From DATEEG01 sp035525055 (GTDB lineage: Bacteria > Actinomycetota > Acidimicrobiia > Spongiisociales > ZC4RG35), in contig DATLEZ010000102.1 of the NCBI GenBank assembly GCA_035525055.1, forward strand, positions 1 through 38,743: a DNA stretch of 38,743 nucleotides, in the 5' to 3' direction. This document shows, in pieces, positions 1 to 8,146 of the stretch. The notes beneath the pieces are model-generated. The model was not told where the DNA came from, did no database searches, and saw nothing but the letters and a program-made list of their open reading frames with translations. Within the stretch, counting starts at the first letter, position 1, and the number at the start of each line of letters is the position of its first letter. Position numbers and translations under genes: made by a program.

Positions 1-386
1 GGGGTCGTAGTACCTGGGATCGCTGGGAGGAACCCAGCAGGAGGGAAGGGCCCCGACTTCGGTCGCGCCGACCGAGAGGGTAAGCGCAAGGGCATGGCCG
101 GGACTACCCGGCCCAACCACCCCGGCGGGCGTAGGGTCGCCGTCAACGTGCCACAACCTCAGGGTCGGCTATGGGCTAGGGCCAAGCCGTCTTCGTCTCG
201 GTGCTGTCACGCCGGTTCGGTTGCGGGGATGACTCTTCGTGATTGGTGTGGTGGGCATCGTTGGTCGGAGGAGGCGTAACCATGTCCAGAAGACCGTCGG
301 TAAGCCGTATGCGAGAAAACGGCACGCACGGATTGAAAGGAGAATGGGGAAACAGACCCGCAATGCGGGCACTGCGCCCCTGACTA
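1..386 (+). mobile_element. 3' part of a group II intron-like RNA (5' end outside window)
   Basis: This stretch has no convincing coding frame but its 3' end folds like group II intron domains V and VI. Positions 301-334 resemble the 34-nt domain V hairpin: an AGC triad at 303-305, a GCCGT/ACGG lower stem and a GAAA loop. Positions 346-380 form a domain VI-like hairpin: GGGG 346-349 with CCCC 377-380, CAG 353-355 with CTG 372-374, CCCGC 357-361 with GCGGG 365-369, loop AAT. The tail TGACTACC (381-388) resembles intron 3' ends. Domain V has mismatches near its loop and one G-A opposition at its base, so the element may be degenerate. Positions 1-300 are GC-rich and structured and could be earlier domains, but I cannot assign them. 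No reverse transcriptase is visible; it may lie upstream or be absent. The exact 3' boundary is uncertain by a few bases. Confidence 0.55.
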
Positions 387-389
387 CCA

Positions 390-2438
390 ATGGCAGCTTC
401 AGGTGGCACTCGCATCGTTCTCGGCACCTGTCACCACGATTGTCCGGACACCTGCGGGTGGATCGTGACGGTCGCCGAAGGTCCCGATGGTGAGGACCGG
501 GCGGTCAAACTGCGAGGCAACCCCGATCATCCTTACTCCAAGGGCGAACTCTGCCCCAAGGTAAACCGTTTCCTCGACCGGGTCTATCACCCCGACCGGG
601 TGCTCCGTCCCCTTATCCGAACCGGAGCAAAGGGAACCGGGGAGTTCCGGCAGGCGACCTGGGATGAGGCCTTGGCCTTTGTCGCCGAGCGGGTCCAGGC
701 GGTGATCCACCAACACGGCGGGGAAGCAATCTTGCCATGGGTGGACGCCGGCACTCAGGGCATGATCCAGATGACATCGCTGGACCAGCGGTTCTTTGCC
801 CGTCTCGGAGCGTCCCGGCAAACAGGCTCGCTGTGCGGTGCGACCGCCGGAGCCGGCCTGGCCGCCACCTATGGCGGAAGAAAGAGCGCCGATCCGATGG
901 ATGTGCGTTTTTCGAAACTCGTGATTCTGTGGGCTACCAACACGCGCCTCACCAACCGTCACTTGTGGCCGTTCATCGAAGAGGCCCGCGCCAACGGAGC
1001 GCAGGTCGTCGTCATCGATCCGATCCGCACGATGACGGCCGACTCGGCCGACTGGTTCATCCAGCCTCTTCCCGGCACCGACGTTGCGTTGATGCTGGCG
1101 GTGATGCACGTTCTCATCCGGGACGACCTCATTGACCACGACTATGTCGATCGGTACGCAACCGGTTTCAAAGAGTTGAGCGGCCGCGTGGCGGAGTGGG
1201 ACCCGGTGCGGGCGGGCCAGGTTTGCGGGCTTGCGCCTGATGAGATCGAAGCCTTCGCCAGCGTCTACGGAAGCACCAGACCCGCTTTCATCCGGACTCT
1301 CATCGGTGCTGAGCACCACGAGCACGGCGCCATGTTCTTCCGGACCCTCGGGTGTCTTCCGGTCTTGACGGGAGCCTGGCGCGAGCGCGGCGGCGGGCTC
1401 TCTCGTTCCGTTGGGGTCTGGTCCGAAGCTGCGATCGACGACGCTGTGTTCTCGGTGCCGTCCGACACCCGTCAGGTGAGCATGAACCACCTCGGCCGCG
1501 CTCTGAACGATGACAAGCTTGGGATCCATGCTCTCTTCGTTTGGAACGGCAACCCGGTGGTCTCCGTGCCCAACGCCGCCGAGATCCGGCGGGGGCTCGA
1601 GCGCGAAGACCTCTTCACGGTGGTGAGCGAGCAGTTCATCACCGACACCGCGCTCTTTGCAGACGTCGTGTTCCCGGCCTCCACCGAGATCGAGCAATTG
1701 GACATGATCCCGTCGTGGGGTCATCTCTACCTGGGATGGAACGAACCGGCGATCCCTCCTCGGGGCGAGTCGGTCCCCAACACCGAATTGTGGCGACGCC
1801 TAGCCAGGGCTATGGGGATGAGCGACCCTGAGTTCGACCTCGACGACGAAGCGCTGATCCGGTCGGCGCTGCCATCGGTCGACGTCGACCTTCTGCGCAA
1901 ACAGGGCTTCATGCGCCTGGATCTTCCAACCGAGCTCTTGCCGTACGAGGCGGGCAGCTTTGAGACTGCCGATGGGAAGGCGCTCCTCTTCTCACAAGCT
2001 CTGGCCGACGCCGGCCACGGTCCACTCCCCGACTACCAGCCGGCGACCGAGGGCCCCGGTAGCAAATTGCACGAGCGATATCCGCTTGTTCTGCTGACCC
2101 CTAAGAATCACACCCGGTTCTTGAACTCGTCCTACTCCAAGCACCACGGGGAGCGCGAGGGCGGCCCCTTCTTCGAGATCGATGCGGCTGATGCTGCCGC
2201 ACGCGGAATCGCCGAGGGCGACATCGTGCGGATATGGAACGACCGCGGCGAGCTGGCGTTGCCCGCACGGCTGAGCACCCGCCTGCGGTCGGGGGTCGTC
2301 GCCATCCCGTGGGGTTGGTGGGGCAAAGATGCCAATGTCAACGCCCTCACCAATGACACTCTCACCGACTGGGGCGGGGGAGTGGCCTACTTCGACACCC
2401 TGGTGGAAGCCGCCCCACTCGAAACCGATGCGCGATAG
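390..2438 (+). CDS. Molybdopterin oxidoreductase, DMSO reductase/formate dehydrogenase-like family
   Basis: A 682-residue bis-MGD molybdoenzyme large subunit, substrate unknown. The N-terminus carries a [4Fe-4S] set C14-x3-C18-x3-C22-x32-C55 (CHHDCPDTC ... GELCPKVNR). Cys149 in TGSLCGATAGAG sits where Nap/Fdh-type enzymes place the Mo-ligand residue; this is inference. The C-terminal dinucleotide-binding domain shows TPKNHTRFLNSSYSKH and VVAIPWGWWG. There is no Tat signal, so it is probably cytoplasmic. No electron-transfer or membrane subunit is adjacent, so it may act alone, as in BisC-type anaerobic dehydrogenases. The ATG at 390 has no Shine-Dalgarno sequence: the bases before it are the end of the intron-like element. 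The family's N-terminus normally starts near this point, so the reading frame appears complete while its leader has been displaced. Confidence 0.9.
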   Translation: MAASGGTRIVLGTCHHDCPDTCGWIVTVAEGPDGEDRAVKLRGNPDHPYSKGELCPKVNRFLDRVYHPDRVLRPLIRTGAKGTGEFRQATWDEALAFVAERVQAVIHQHGGEAILPWVDAGTQGMIQMTSLDQRFFARLGASRQTGSLCGATAGAGLAATYGGRKSADPMDVRFSKLVILWATNTRLTNRHLWPFIEEARANGAQVVVIDPIRTMTADSADWFIQPLPGTDVALMLAVMHVLIRDDLIDHDYVDRYATGFKELSGRVAEWDPVRAGQVCGLAPDEIEAFASVYGSTRPAFIRTLIGAEHHEHGAMFFRTLGCLPVLTGAWRERGGGLSRSVGVWSEAAIDDAVFSVPSDTRQVSMNHLGRALNDDKLGIHALFVWNGNPVVSVPNAAEIRRGLEREDLFTVVSEQFITDTALFADVVFPASTEIEQLDMIPSWGHLYLGWNEPAIPPRGESVPNTELWRRLARAMGMSDPEFDLDDEALIRSALPSVDVDLLRKQGFMRLDLPTELLPYEAGSFETADGKALLFSQALADAGHGPLPDYQPATEGPGSKLHERYPLVLLTPKNHTRFLNSSYSKHHGEREGGPFFEIDAADAAARGIAEGDIVRIWNDRGELALPARLSTRLRSGVVAIPWGWWGKDANVNALTNDTLTDWGGGVAYFDTLVEAAPLETDAR

Positions 2439-2459
2439 GCCGCGCTTAACGCGGCCTAT
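2435..2459. terminator. Perfect hairpin between convergent genes
   Basis: ATAGGCCGCG (2435-2444) and CGCGGCCTAT (2450-2459) form a perfect 10-bp stem with a 5-nt CTTAA loop. It overlaps the stop codon of the molybdoenzyme gene (TAG 2436-2438) and lies 22 bp from the ppc stop. Neither side has a clear U-tract, so termination in both directions is likely but not certain. Confidence 0.6.
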
Positions 2460-2481
2460 AACCTTTAGGTTCGCGGTTTCT

Positions 2482-5214
2482 CTAGCCGGTGTTGCGCATG
2501 CCGGCGGCGATGCCATTGACGGTCAGCAGGAGGGCGCGCTGAAGCTGGGGATCATCGCTTCGATGGCGACGGCTTCGCTCTAGGAGCGAGACCTGCATGT
2601 AGTTGATCGGGTCGAGATAGATGTTGCGAACCTCCAGAGTTCGCGCCAGCACCGGGTTGGATCCCAGGACTGGCCGATCGGTCAACCGGGATACCTCATC
2701 GACAGTCAGTTGGTACTCGTCGGCGATCACACCGAACAAGTGTCGGTGCTCGGGTGCGACCAGCCGATCGACGTAACGCTTGGCAATGGATAGGTCGGTC
2801 TTGGCGAGGGTCATCTCGACATTGGATAGGAAAGTCTGGAGCCAGAGAAAGCGCGATGCCATGTCGCCGAGGGTTTCGGCGTGGTCGCTGTTCCGGACCG
2901 CCTTTAGTCCCGAGCCCACCCCGAACCACCCGGGAATGATCTGCCGGGACTGGGTCCATCCGAAGACCCACGGGATCGCACGCAAGTCGTCCAATCCGCC
3001 TCCACCGCCGGGGCGTCGCGAAGGCCGCGAGCCGATGTTCATCGCCCCCAGTTCCTGCACCGGCGTCGAAGCGAGAAAGTAGGGGACCAGATCTGGATGC
3101 TCGACGAGCCTGCGATACGCCCGGAAGGCCGCCTCTGAGAACGCGTCCATGCCCTCGGTCCATCGATCCAGCACATCTTTCGGTTGGCGCGAAACCCGGT
3201 GGAGAAGCGACGCCTCCAGCACCGAGGACAGGGCGAGCTCGAGGTTGCGGGCAGCCAGCCGGGGCAGGCCGTACTTGTCGGAGATCACCTCTCCTTGCTC
3301 GGTCACTTTGATCGATCCATCGATCGTTCCGTAGGGCTGGGCGAGGATGGCGGCGTGGGATGGCCCACCCCCGCGTCCAATCGTTCCTCCCCGGCCATGA
3401 AACAACCGCAGCGTGACACCGTGCTTCTGGGCGGCGATCCGCAGCAGACGCTGGGCCTTGTAGATCTCCCATTGCGACGTCGTGATCCCGCCGTCCTTGT
3501 TGGAATCCGAGTACCCAAGCATGACCTCCTGGATGTCGCCCCGATGACGGACCAGTTCGCGGTACGAGCTGACTTTGAGCAGGCCGTCGAGGAGGTCGCC
3601 TGAGCGCTGCAGCTCTTCGATGGTTTCGAAGAGAGGGACAAGCCCAATGCGGGCGATGTCCTGATGGAGATCCACGAGCCCCGCCTCCCGGGCGAGCACC
3701 GCGGCAGCCAGCACATCGTCAACCCCCTGGGCCATGCTGATCACATATGACTCGATCACAGGCCCGAACCGGTCAAGCGCTGCCCGGATCGCCTGGAAGG
3801 TCCGCAGGGTCGAGTCCGCCTCACCCTCGAGCTGAGTGGTGGGGGAGGCGAGGGGACGGCGGCTCATCAGCTCGGCCGCCAGCAGGGACTCTCGCTCCTC
3901 TCGGTCCTTGCCTTCGTAGTGGACTCCCACCCGCTGAAACAACTCCCCGACGGTGAGATGGAGATGATCTGCGTGCTCGCGGATATCGAGAGTGGCGAGG
4001 TGAAAGCCGAAAGTCGCGACTCTCCGGGTGAGCCGAGCCAGTGTGCCGCTCGCCAGAAGGTCGCCGGCGTGTTTGCTGAGGGAGTCGGCCATCAAATGCA
4101 ACTCCGCGACCAGCTCGGCAGGGCCGCCGTAGTCCCACCCGGGCTCATGGCGGGCGTCTTCGAAAATCCGAGCTCTCGTGTTGTGGAGGCGTTGATGGAT
4201 GAACGCGCACTTCAACCGGTACGGCTCGTTGGCATTGATCCCCCGGAACCGCTGCCATACGATCGGCAACGCTTCCCGATCCTCTTCGAGGGAAGCTGCG
4301 AGGTCGGCCGAAATTGGCCTGATCCGAGAAGAGACTGATAGCTCTTCGGCCACCTCCTCAATGGCAGCAATGAGATTGCGAAGCCCGTGGTCGTGCTGGA
4401 GTTCGAGGACTTGCATCGTGACCTCGGGTGTGACCGAGGGATTGCCGTCCCTGTCACCACCGACCCAGGTGCCGAAGCGAATCGCCGGCCGGTCATCGTG
4501 TCCGAGGCGGGCGAGTGAGCCGGCGATTTCTTCGGTGAGGTGAGGAAGGACGTGGGTGAAGAGCTGATCGAAATAAAAGATCACCGACTTGGCTTCGTCG
4601 AGCGGCTCCGGTCGCTCCGCCCGGAGCTCGTCTGTTTGCCAGATCTGGTCGATGAGCTCTTCGATTCTTCGGTCGATTCGCTCCTTTTCTCGGGAGGTGG
4701 TCGTCGGCTCGAGCCGCTCCTGAAGAAGATCGGCCAGATGACGCAGCTTGGTCAGAATCGTTCGCCGGGCCGCCTCGGTCGGATGGGCCGTGAACACGGG
4801 GCGAACTTCGAGCCGGGACAGCACCTCGGCAACGATCTTGGGATCGAGCCGGGCGGCCTGAATTCGGTCGATGGTCTCGTCGAGATAACGCTCACCTTCG
4901 GTGCCGGCCAGTTCGCCGACGCGATGGGTTTGCTCCGCGACATTGGCGAGATAGAAGTAGGCCGAGAATGCACGGACCAGATCGATGGTCGTGGCCAGGT
5001 CGAGCTTCTCGAGAAGCGCTGCTAGAAGGTCGTCGGCTTCAGTGTCGCCTTCGATGCGGACAGCCTTCGTGTGGCCTCTCACCTCCTCAACGAGGTTGAG
5101 CAATTCCTCCCCATGTTGGCGGGTCAATGCTTGACCGAGTTGGGCCCCGAGACGCCGAATGTCGGCTCGGAGCGCCTCATCGGATCCGGCATCGGTTGGG
5201 ATGGGCGCAGCCAC
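2482..5214 (-). CDS. ppc: Phosphoenolpyruvate carboxylase
   Basis: This 910-residue cytoplasmic enzyme carboxylates PEP with bicarbonate to oxaloacetate, refilling the C4 pool of the TCA cycle. The catalytic His144 is in FTAHPTEAARR. Other family blocks are FGTWVGGDRDGNPSVT, MLGYSDSNKDGGI, LFHGRGGTIGRGGGPSH, and a glycine loop GSRPSRRPGGGGGLDDLRAI. The C-terminus is RNTG where many enzymes have QNTG. The length is normal. The start is GTG at 5214-5212; upstream there is no Shine-Dalgarno sequence, but TACCCT lies 6 nt before it (plus-strand 5221-5226), suggesting a leaderless transcript. It converges on the molybdoenzyme gene and has no operon partner. Confidence 0.97.
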   Translation of the reverse strand: MAAPIPTDAGSDEALRADIRRLGAQLGQALTRQHGEELLNLVEEVRGHTKAVRIEGDTEADDLLAALLEKLDLATTIDLVRAFSAYFYLANVAEQTHRVGELAGTEGERYLDETIDRIQAARLDPKIVAEVLSRLEVRPVFTAHPTEAARRTILTKLRHLADLLQERLEPTTTSREKERIDRRIEELIDQIWQTDELRAERPEPLDEAKSVIFYFDQLFTHVLPHLTEEIAGSLARLGHDDRPAIRFGTWVGGDRDGNPSVTPEVTMQVLELQHDHGLRNLIAAIEEVAEELSVSSRIRPISADLAASLEEDREALPIVWQRFRGINANEPYRLKCAFIHQRLHNTRARIFEDARHEPGWDYGGPAELVAELHLMADSLSKHAGDLLASGTLARLTRRVATFGFHLATLDIREHADHLHLTVGELFQRVGVHYEGKDREERESLLAAELMSRRPLASPTTQLEGEADSTLRTFQAIRAALDRFGPVIESYVISMAQGVDDVLAAAVLAREAGLVDLHQDIARIGLVPLFETIEELQRSGDLLDGLLKVSSYRELVRHRGDIQEVMLGYSDSNKDGGITTSQWEIYKAQRLLRIAAQKHGVTLRLFHGRGGTIGRGGGPSHAAILAQPYGTIDGSIKVTEQGEVISDKYGLPRLAARNLELALSSVLEASLLHRVSRQPKDVLDRWTEGMDAFSEAAFRAYRRLVEHPDLVPYFLASTPVQELGAMNIGSRPSRRPGGGGGLDDLRAIPWVFGWTQSRQIIPGWFGVGSGLKAVRNSDHAETLGDMASRFLWLQTFLSNVEMTLAKTDLSIAKRYVDRLVAPEHRHLFGVIADEYQLTVDEVSRLTDRPVLGSNPVLARTLEVRNIYLDPINYMQVSLLERSRRHRSDDPQLQRALLLTVNGIAAGMRNTG

Positions 5215-5220
5215 GAGGCA

Positions 5221-5226
5221 AGGGTA
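5221..5226 (-). promoter_or_regulatory. Putative -10 box for leaderless ppc
   Basis: On the minus strand TACCCT is followed by six bases and then the GTG start of ppc. The TANNNT motif 6-8 nt before a start codon is the usual arrangement of leaderless actinobacterial genes. No convincing -35 hexamer is seen. Confidence 0.45.
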
Positions 5227-5291
5227 ACTGCCACTTCCCTAGCCTCTCCCGATGACTGAACCGACCCCAAAATGTTCCGAGGCTTGAACCG

Positions 5292-5553
5292 GTGTGGCTG
5301 GTCGCGGCCACTTACGTTGCCAACGCCGCCGGAGCCCGCGCTCCTTTCCGCCCGGCCCACCTAGCCCGAATCACGGAGTTGAAAGACCGGGGGTGGTGGT
5401 CGAGGCTGGCGCCTATGCCGACGCCTCGGCTTCCCTACTGATGTTGCGAGCCACCACCGAGGAGGAGGCCCTCGAGTTATGCAAGGCAGATGTTTATTGG
5501 CAGAACGGCATCTGGGTGGACCACAAAGCCCGCGCGTTCGCCGGGTCCCGTAA
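5292..5553 (+). pseudogene. YCII-related small protein gene, frameshifted
   Basis: Two frames together spell a YCII-like domain protein of about 85 residues. The first starts at GTG 5292 (GAGG 9 nt upstream) and reads WLVAATYVANAAGARAPFRP then AHLARITELKDRG. The second, one base out, reads VVVEAGAYADASASLLML, then an EEEALELCKADVYWQNG segment and WVDHKARAFAG. They meet at a run of five G (5389-5393); a sixth G would join them. The second frame has no stop near the expected C-terminus and runs into ffh; a TAA in the third frame lies at 5551-5553. So there is at least one indel and probably an eroded end. YCII proteins are small alpha/beta enzymes or binding proteins of mostly unknown role. A homopolymer sequencing error is the main alternative to real decay. 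Confidence 0.6.
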
Positions 5554-5584
5554 AAGTCAACTCCCGAGCCCAGTTACCCTCCCG

Positions 5585-5605
5585 GCCTACTGCCTACTGC
5601 CTACT
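5585..5605. repeat. Heptanucleotide tandem repeat (GCCTACT)x3
   Basis: Three exact head-to-tail copies of GCCTACT end 5 bp before the ffh start codon. The array occupies the place where a ribosome binding site would be. Confidence 0.9.
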
Positions 5606-5610
5606 GAAAA

Positions 5611-7008
5611 ATGTTTGACTCAATTTCCGAGAGATTCGAAGGCATCTTCACCCGCCTCCGTGGCAAAGGCCGCCTGAGCGAGGCTGATGTCGACGCCGCC
5701 CTGCGTGAGGTGCGACTGGCTCTGCTGGAGGCCGATGTCAACGTCTCAGTCGTTCGCAGCTTCCTCGACCGGGTCCGGGAGCGATCCGTGGGGGAGGAGG
5801 TCCACAAGAGCCTCACCCCCGGCCAGCAGGTCGTCAAGATCGTCCACGAGGAGCTGGTCACCACCCTCGGCAAGGCCAACGCCCCTCTCAAGCAGGCTTC
5901 CCCACCGCTGACGATCCTCATGGTCGGCCTCCAGGGCTCGGGCAAAACGACCACCGCCGGCAAGCTCGCTCTGCATCTGAAGAAAAACGGGCGCCGCCCG
6001 ATGCTCGTAGCGGCCGATCTCCAGCGTCCGGCCGCGGTCGAACAGCTGCAGACCCTTGGCGAGCGAATCGGGGTGCCGGTCTTCACCGATAGGACGACAA
6101 AGCCCCCGCGCCTGGTCAAGTCGGCGATGAGAGAGGCAAGTCGCCTCAGCCACGACACGGTGATCATCGACACCGCGGGGCGTCTCCAGATCGACCGCGA
6201 ACTGATGAAGGAACTCGTAGAGGTGGCAGCCGAGGCCTCGCCACATGAGATCCTGCTGGTCGTCGATGCCATGACCGGCCAGGAGGCAGTCAACGTCGCC
6301 CAGGGCTTTCAGGATCAGGTTGCCCTGACGGGGATAATCCTGACGAAACTCGACGGCGATGCCCGCGGCGGCGCGGCCATCTCGGTTCGTGAGGTCACCG
6401 GAGTGCCGATCAAGTTCGTCGGCGTCGGTGAAACTCTCGAAGGTCTCGAGGCTTTCCACCCCGACCGTATGGCCTCTCGAATTCTCGGGATGGGCGACGT
6501 GCTGAGCCTGATCGAGAAGGCGGAAGAGACTTTCGACCAGGCCGAAGCCGAAAAGGCCGCAGTCAAGATGCAAAAGGGTCAGTTCACCCTCGAGGACTTC
6601 CTCGAGCAGTTCCAGGCTCTCAAGCGGATGGGGCCGCTAAAGGACGTCCTTGCTATGCTTCCAGGCTCCGGTTCCTTGCTAAAACAGGTCAACATCGAAG
6701 ATCGCGACCTTGCCAGGGTGGAGGCGATCATCCGTTCGATGACCGCCGACGAGCGCCGGAACCCCAAGGTCATCGGCGGAAGCCGCAAGCGGAGGATCGC
6801 GACTGGATCGGGCACAACCCCGACCGACGTCAACCGCCTGCTGTCCCAGTTCGCCGATGCGCAGAAGATGATGAAGATGATGGCCGGAGGTCGGGGATTA
6901 CCCGGCATGCCGGCGGGCGCTCTTGGCCCGGGTATGGGAAACCGCGGCCCGCGGTCGACCGGACCTAAGAGCGTCAACCGCAAGAAGAAGAGCAAGGGCA
7001 GAAGGTGA
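5611..7008 (+). CDS. ffh: Signal recognition particle GTPase Ffh
   Basis: This 465-residue protein is the SRP54 subunit that binds signal sequences and 4.5S/SRP RNA and docks ribosomes at FtsY for membrane insertion. The N domain spans about residues 1-95. The G domain has the P-loop GLQGSGKTTTAGKLA near residue 106, then DTAGRLQ and TKLDGDARGG. The methionine-rich M domain follows (MMKMMAGGRGLPGMP), ending in a basic tail. The length is typical. The ATG at 5611 matches the conserved N-terminus (MFDSISERFEGI). No Shine-Dalgarno sequence precedes it; the upstream bases are the GCCTACT array and AAAA. It heads the run ffh-rpsP-khpA-rimM, with rpsP starting 4 bp after its stop. Confidence 0.98.
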   Translation: MFDSISERFEGIFTRLRGKGRLSEADVDAALREVRLALLEADVNVSVVRSFLDRVRERSVGEEVHKSLTPGQQVVKIVHEELVTTLGKANAPLKQASPPLTILMVGLQGSGKTTTAGKLALHLKKNGRRPMLVAADLQRPAAVEQLQTLGERIGVPVFTDRTTKPPRLVKSAMREASRLSHDTVIIDTAGRLQIDRELMKELVEVAAEASPHEILLVVDAMTGQEAVNVAQGFQDQVALTGIILTKLDGDARGGAAISVREVTGVPIKFVGVGETLEGLEAFHPDRMASRILGMGDVLSLIEKAEETFDQAEAEKAAVKMQKGQFTLEDFLEQFQALKRMGPLKDVLAMLPGSGSLLKQVNIEDRDLARVEAIIRSMTADERRNPKVIGGSRKRRIATGSGTTPTDVNRLLSQFADAQKMMKMMAGGRGLPGMPAGALGPGMGNRGPRSTGPKSVNRKKKSKGRR

Positions 7009-7012
7009 TTTG

Positions 7013-7324
7013 ATGGCCGTCAAGATGCGACTGATCAGAACCGGTAAGAAGAAGCAGCCGTCCTATCGGGTGATCGTGATCGATGGCCGTTCGCCTCGCG
7101 ACGGCCGTTACCTCGATCAGATCGGCCGCTATGACCCGCGTCAGGAGCCCTCGTTGATCGAGATCGACAACGAGAAGGCCGTCGACTGGCTGCGGAAAGG
7201 CGCGCAACCGACCGACAGGGTTCGCAAGCTTCTGGAGGTCTCCGGAGCCTGGTCGCGCTACAAGGTTGCCAGCGGCAAGGTCCACACCATCGCCGCAACC
7301 GCCTCCAAGAGCGACGGGGAGTAA
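7013..7324 (+). CDS. rpsP: 30S ribosomal protein S16
   Basis: The product (103 residues) is the small-subunit protein bS16, which binds 16S rRNA early in 30S assembly. The N-terminal block VKMRLIRTGKKKQPSYRVIV and the DGRYLDQIGRYDPR segment are diagnostic. The ATG at 7013 is chosen because it begins the conserved core and has an AAGGTGA motif overlapping the ffh stop, so translation is probably coupled to ffh. The alanine/lysine-rich C-terminal tail is variable in this family. khpA follows after 2 bp. Confidence 0.97.
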   Translation: MAVKMRLIRTGKKKQPSYRVIVIDGRSPRDGRYLDQIGRYDPRQEPSLIEIDNEKAVDWLRKGAQPTDRVRKLLEVSGAWSRYKVASGKVHTIAATASKSDGE

Positions 7325-7326
7325 CA

Positions 7327-7578
7327 ATGGCCAAAGGCGAAATCCTCAACAAGGTCCTGACCTATGTCGTCGGCCAGATCGTCGACGATCCTTCACAGGT
7401 CGAGGTCACCATCATCGAGCAGGGTCCCGACGAGGTTCTGGCCGAGGTACGCACCGGCCCGGGCGACATGGGCCGGGTCATCGGGCGCCGGGGCAGGACG
7501 GCCCGCGCCATCCGCACCCTGGCCCAGGCCGCCGGAGACGAAGAGGGTGTCTCCGCCTCGGTCGACTTTGCCGACTGA
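7327..7578 (+). CDS. khpA: KH-domain RNA-binding protein KhpA
   Basis: This 83-residue single-KH protein (YlqC/UPF0109 family) has the GxxG loop in VIGRRGRTARAI. In other bacteria KhpA binds RNA, often together with KhpB/Jag, and affects cell size and small-RNA function; that role here is inferred from the family. Its place directly between rpsP and rimM is the conserved one. The length is normal and the ATG directly follows the rpsP stop. Confidence 0.93.
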   Translation: MAKGEILNKVLTYVVGQIVDDPSQVEVTIIEQGPDEVLAEVRTGPGDMGRVIGRRGRTARAIRTLAQAAGDEEGVSASVDFAD

Positions 7579-7586
7579 CTCACGAA

Positions 7587-7614
7587 GACGCGTGACGGTC
7601 TGACGCGTGACGGT
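7587..7614. repeat. Direct repeat GACGCGTGACGGT x2 (period 15)
   Basis: Exact 13-bp copies at 7587-7599 and 7602-7614. Internally each is two GACG-type heptads. The GTG start of rimM (7607) lies inside the second copy, so the repeat covers both the khpA-rimM junction and the first rimM codons. Confidence 0.85.
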
Positions 7615-8119
7615 TCCTGAGACAGAGCGAGTGACCGTCGGAACCGTTGGAAAGCCCCACGGCCTGAATGGGACCGTCGTCATTCACCCGGAGACCGACA
7701 ATCCTGCGCGGTTCGAGCGAGGCCAACAGGTCCGCGACGACACGGGTCGCCTGCTCACCATCGATCGATGCCAAAGCTCTCAAGCGGTGCTGCTCGTTTC
7801 ATTCGCGGAGGTCTCCGATCGTGAAGGGGCGGAGACCTTGCGCGGTGCCACATTGTCAATCGACCCGTTAGAACGGCGGACCCTCTCAGCCGACGAGTTT
7901 TGGCCTGAGGATCTGATCGGCTTGGAGGCCCGAGATCCAACGGGGAACGTGATCGGTTCGATCAGAGCCGTTGATGCCGATTCTCCCCAGGGCCGACTGA
8001 CGATTGCAACGCCGCGCGGAGACTTCATCGTCCCGCTGGTCAATGCTCTTGTTCCTGAGGTCAATCTGGTGGGCGGCTACCTGGTCGTCCAACCAATCGA
8101 GGGCCTTCTCGAGCCCTAG
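7607..8119 (+). CDS. rimM: Ribosome maturation factor RimM
   Basis: This 170-residue assembly factor acts on the 30S head near S19. The N-terminal RimM barrel contains VGTVGKPHGLNGTV, and the C-terminal PRC-barrel contains DLIGLEARDPTGNVIG and FIVPLVNALVPEV. The GTG at 7607 is the only sensible start and lies in a direct repeat with no clear Shine-Dalgarno sequence. In most bacteria trmD follows at once; here trmD is 6.7 kb away. The gene converges on the lipoprotein gene, 27 bp apart. Confidence 0.95.
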   Translation: MTVPETERVTVGTVGKPHGLNGTVVIHPETDNPARFERGQQVRDDTGRLLTIDRCQSSQAVLLVSFAEVSDREGAETLRGATLSIDPLERRTLSADEFWPEDLIGLEARDPTGNVIGSIRAVDADSPQGRLTIATPRGDFIVPLVNALVPEVNLVGGYLVVQPIEGLLEP

Positions 8120-8146
8120 ACCCTTGAGCCATCGATCAAGACAGCG

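Noticed and set aside
94..279. A 61-residue open frame in the intron-like region
   Set aside because: No similarity to reverse transcriptase or any family, and the region looks like structured RNA.
399..1724. A 441-residue open frame on the minus strand
   Set aside because: It is antisense to the molybdoenzyme gene, has no recognisable motifs, and such frames arise from high GC.
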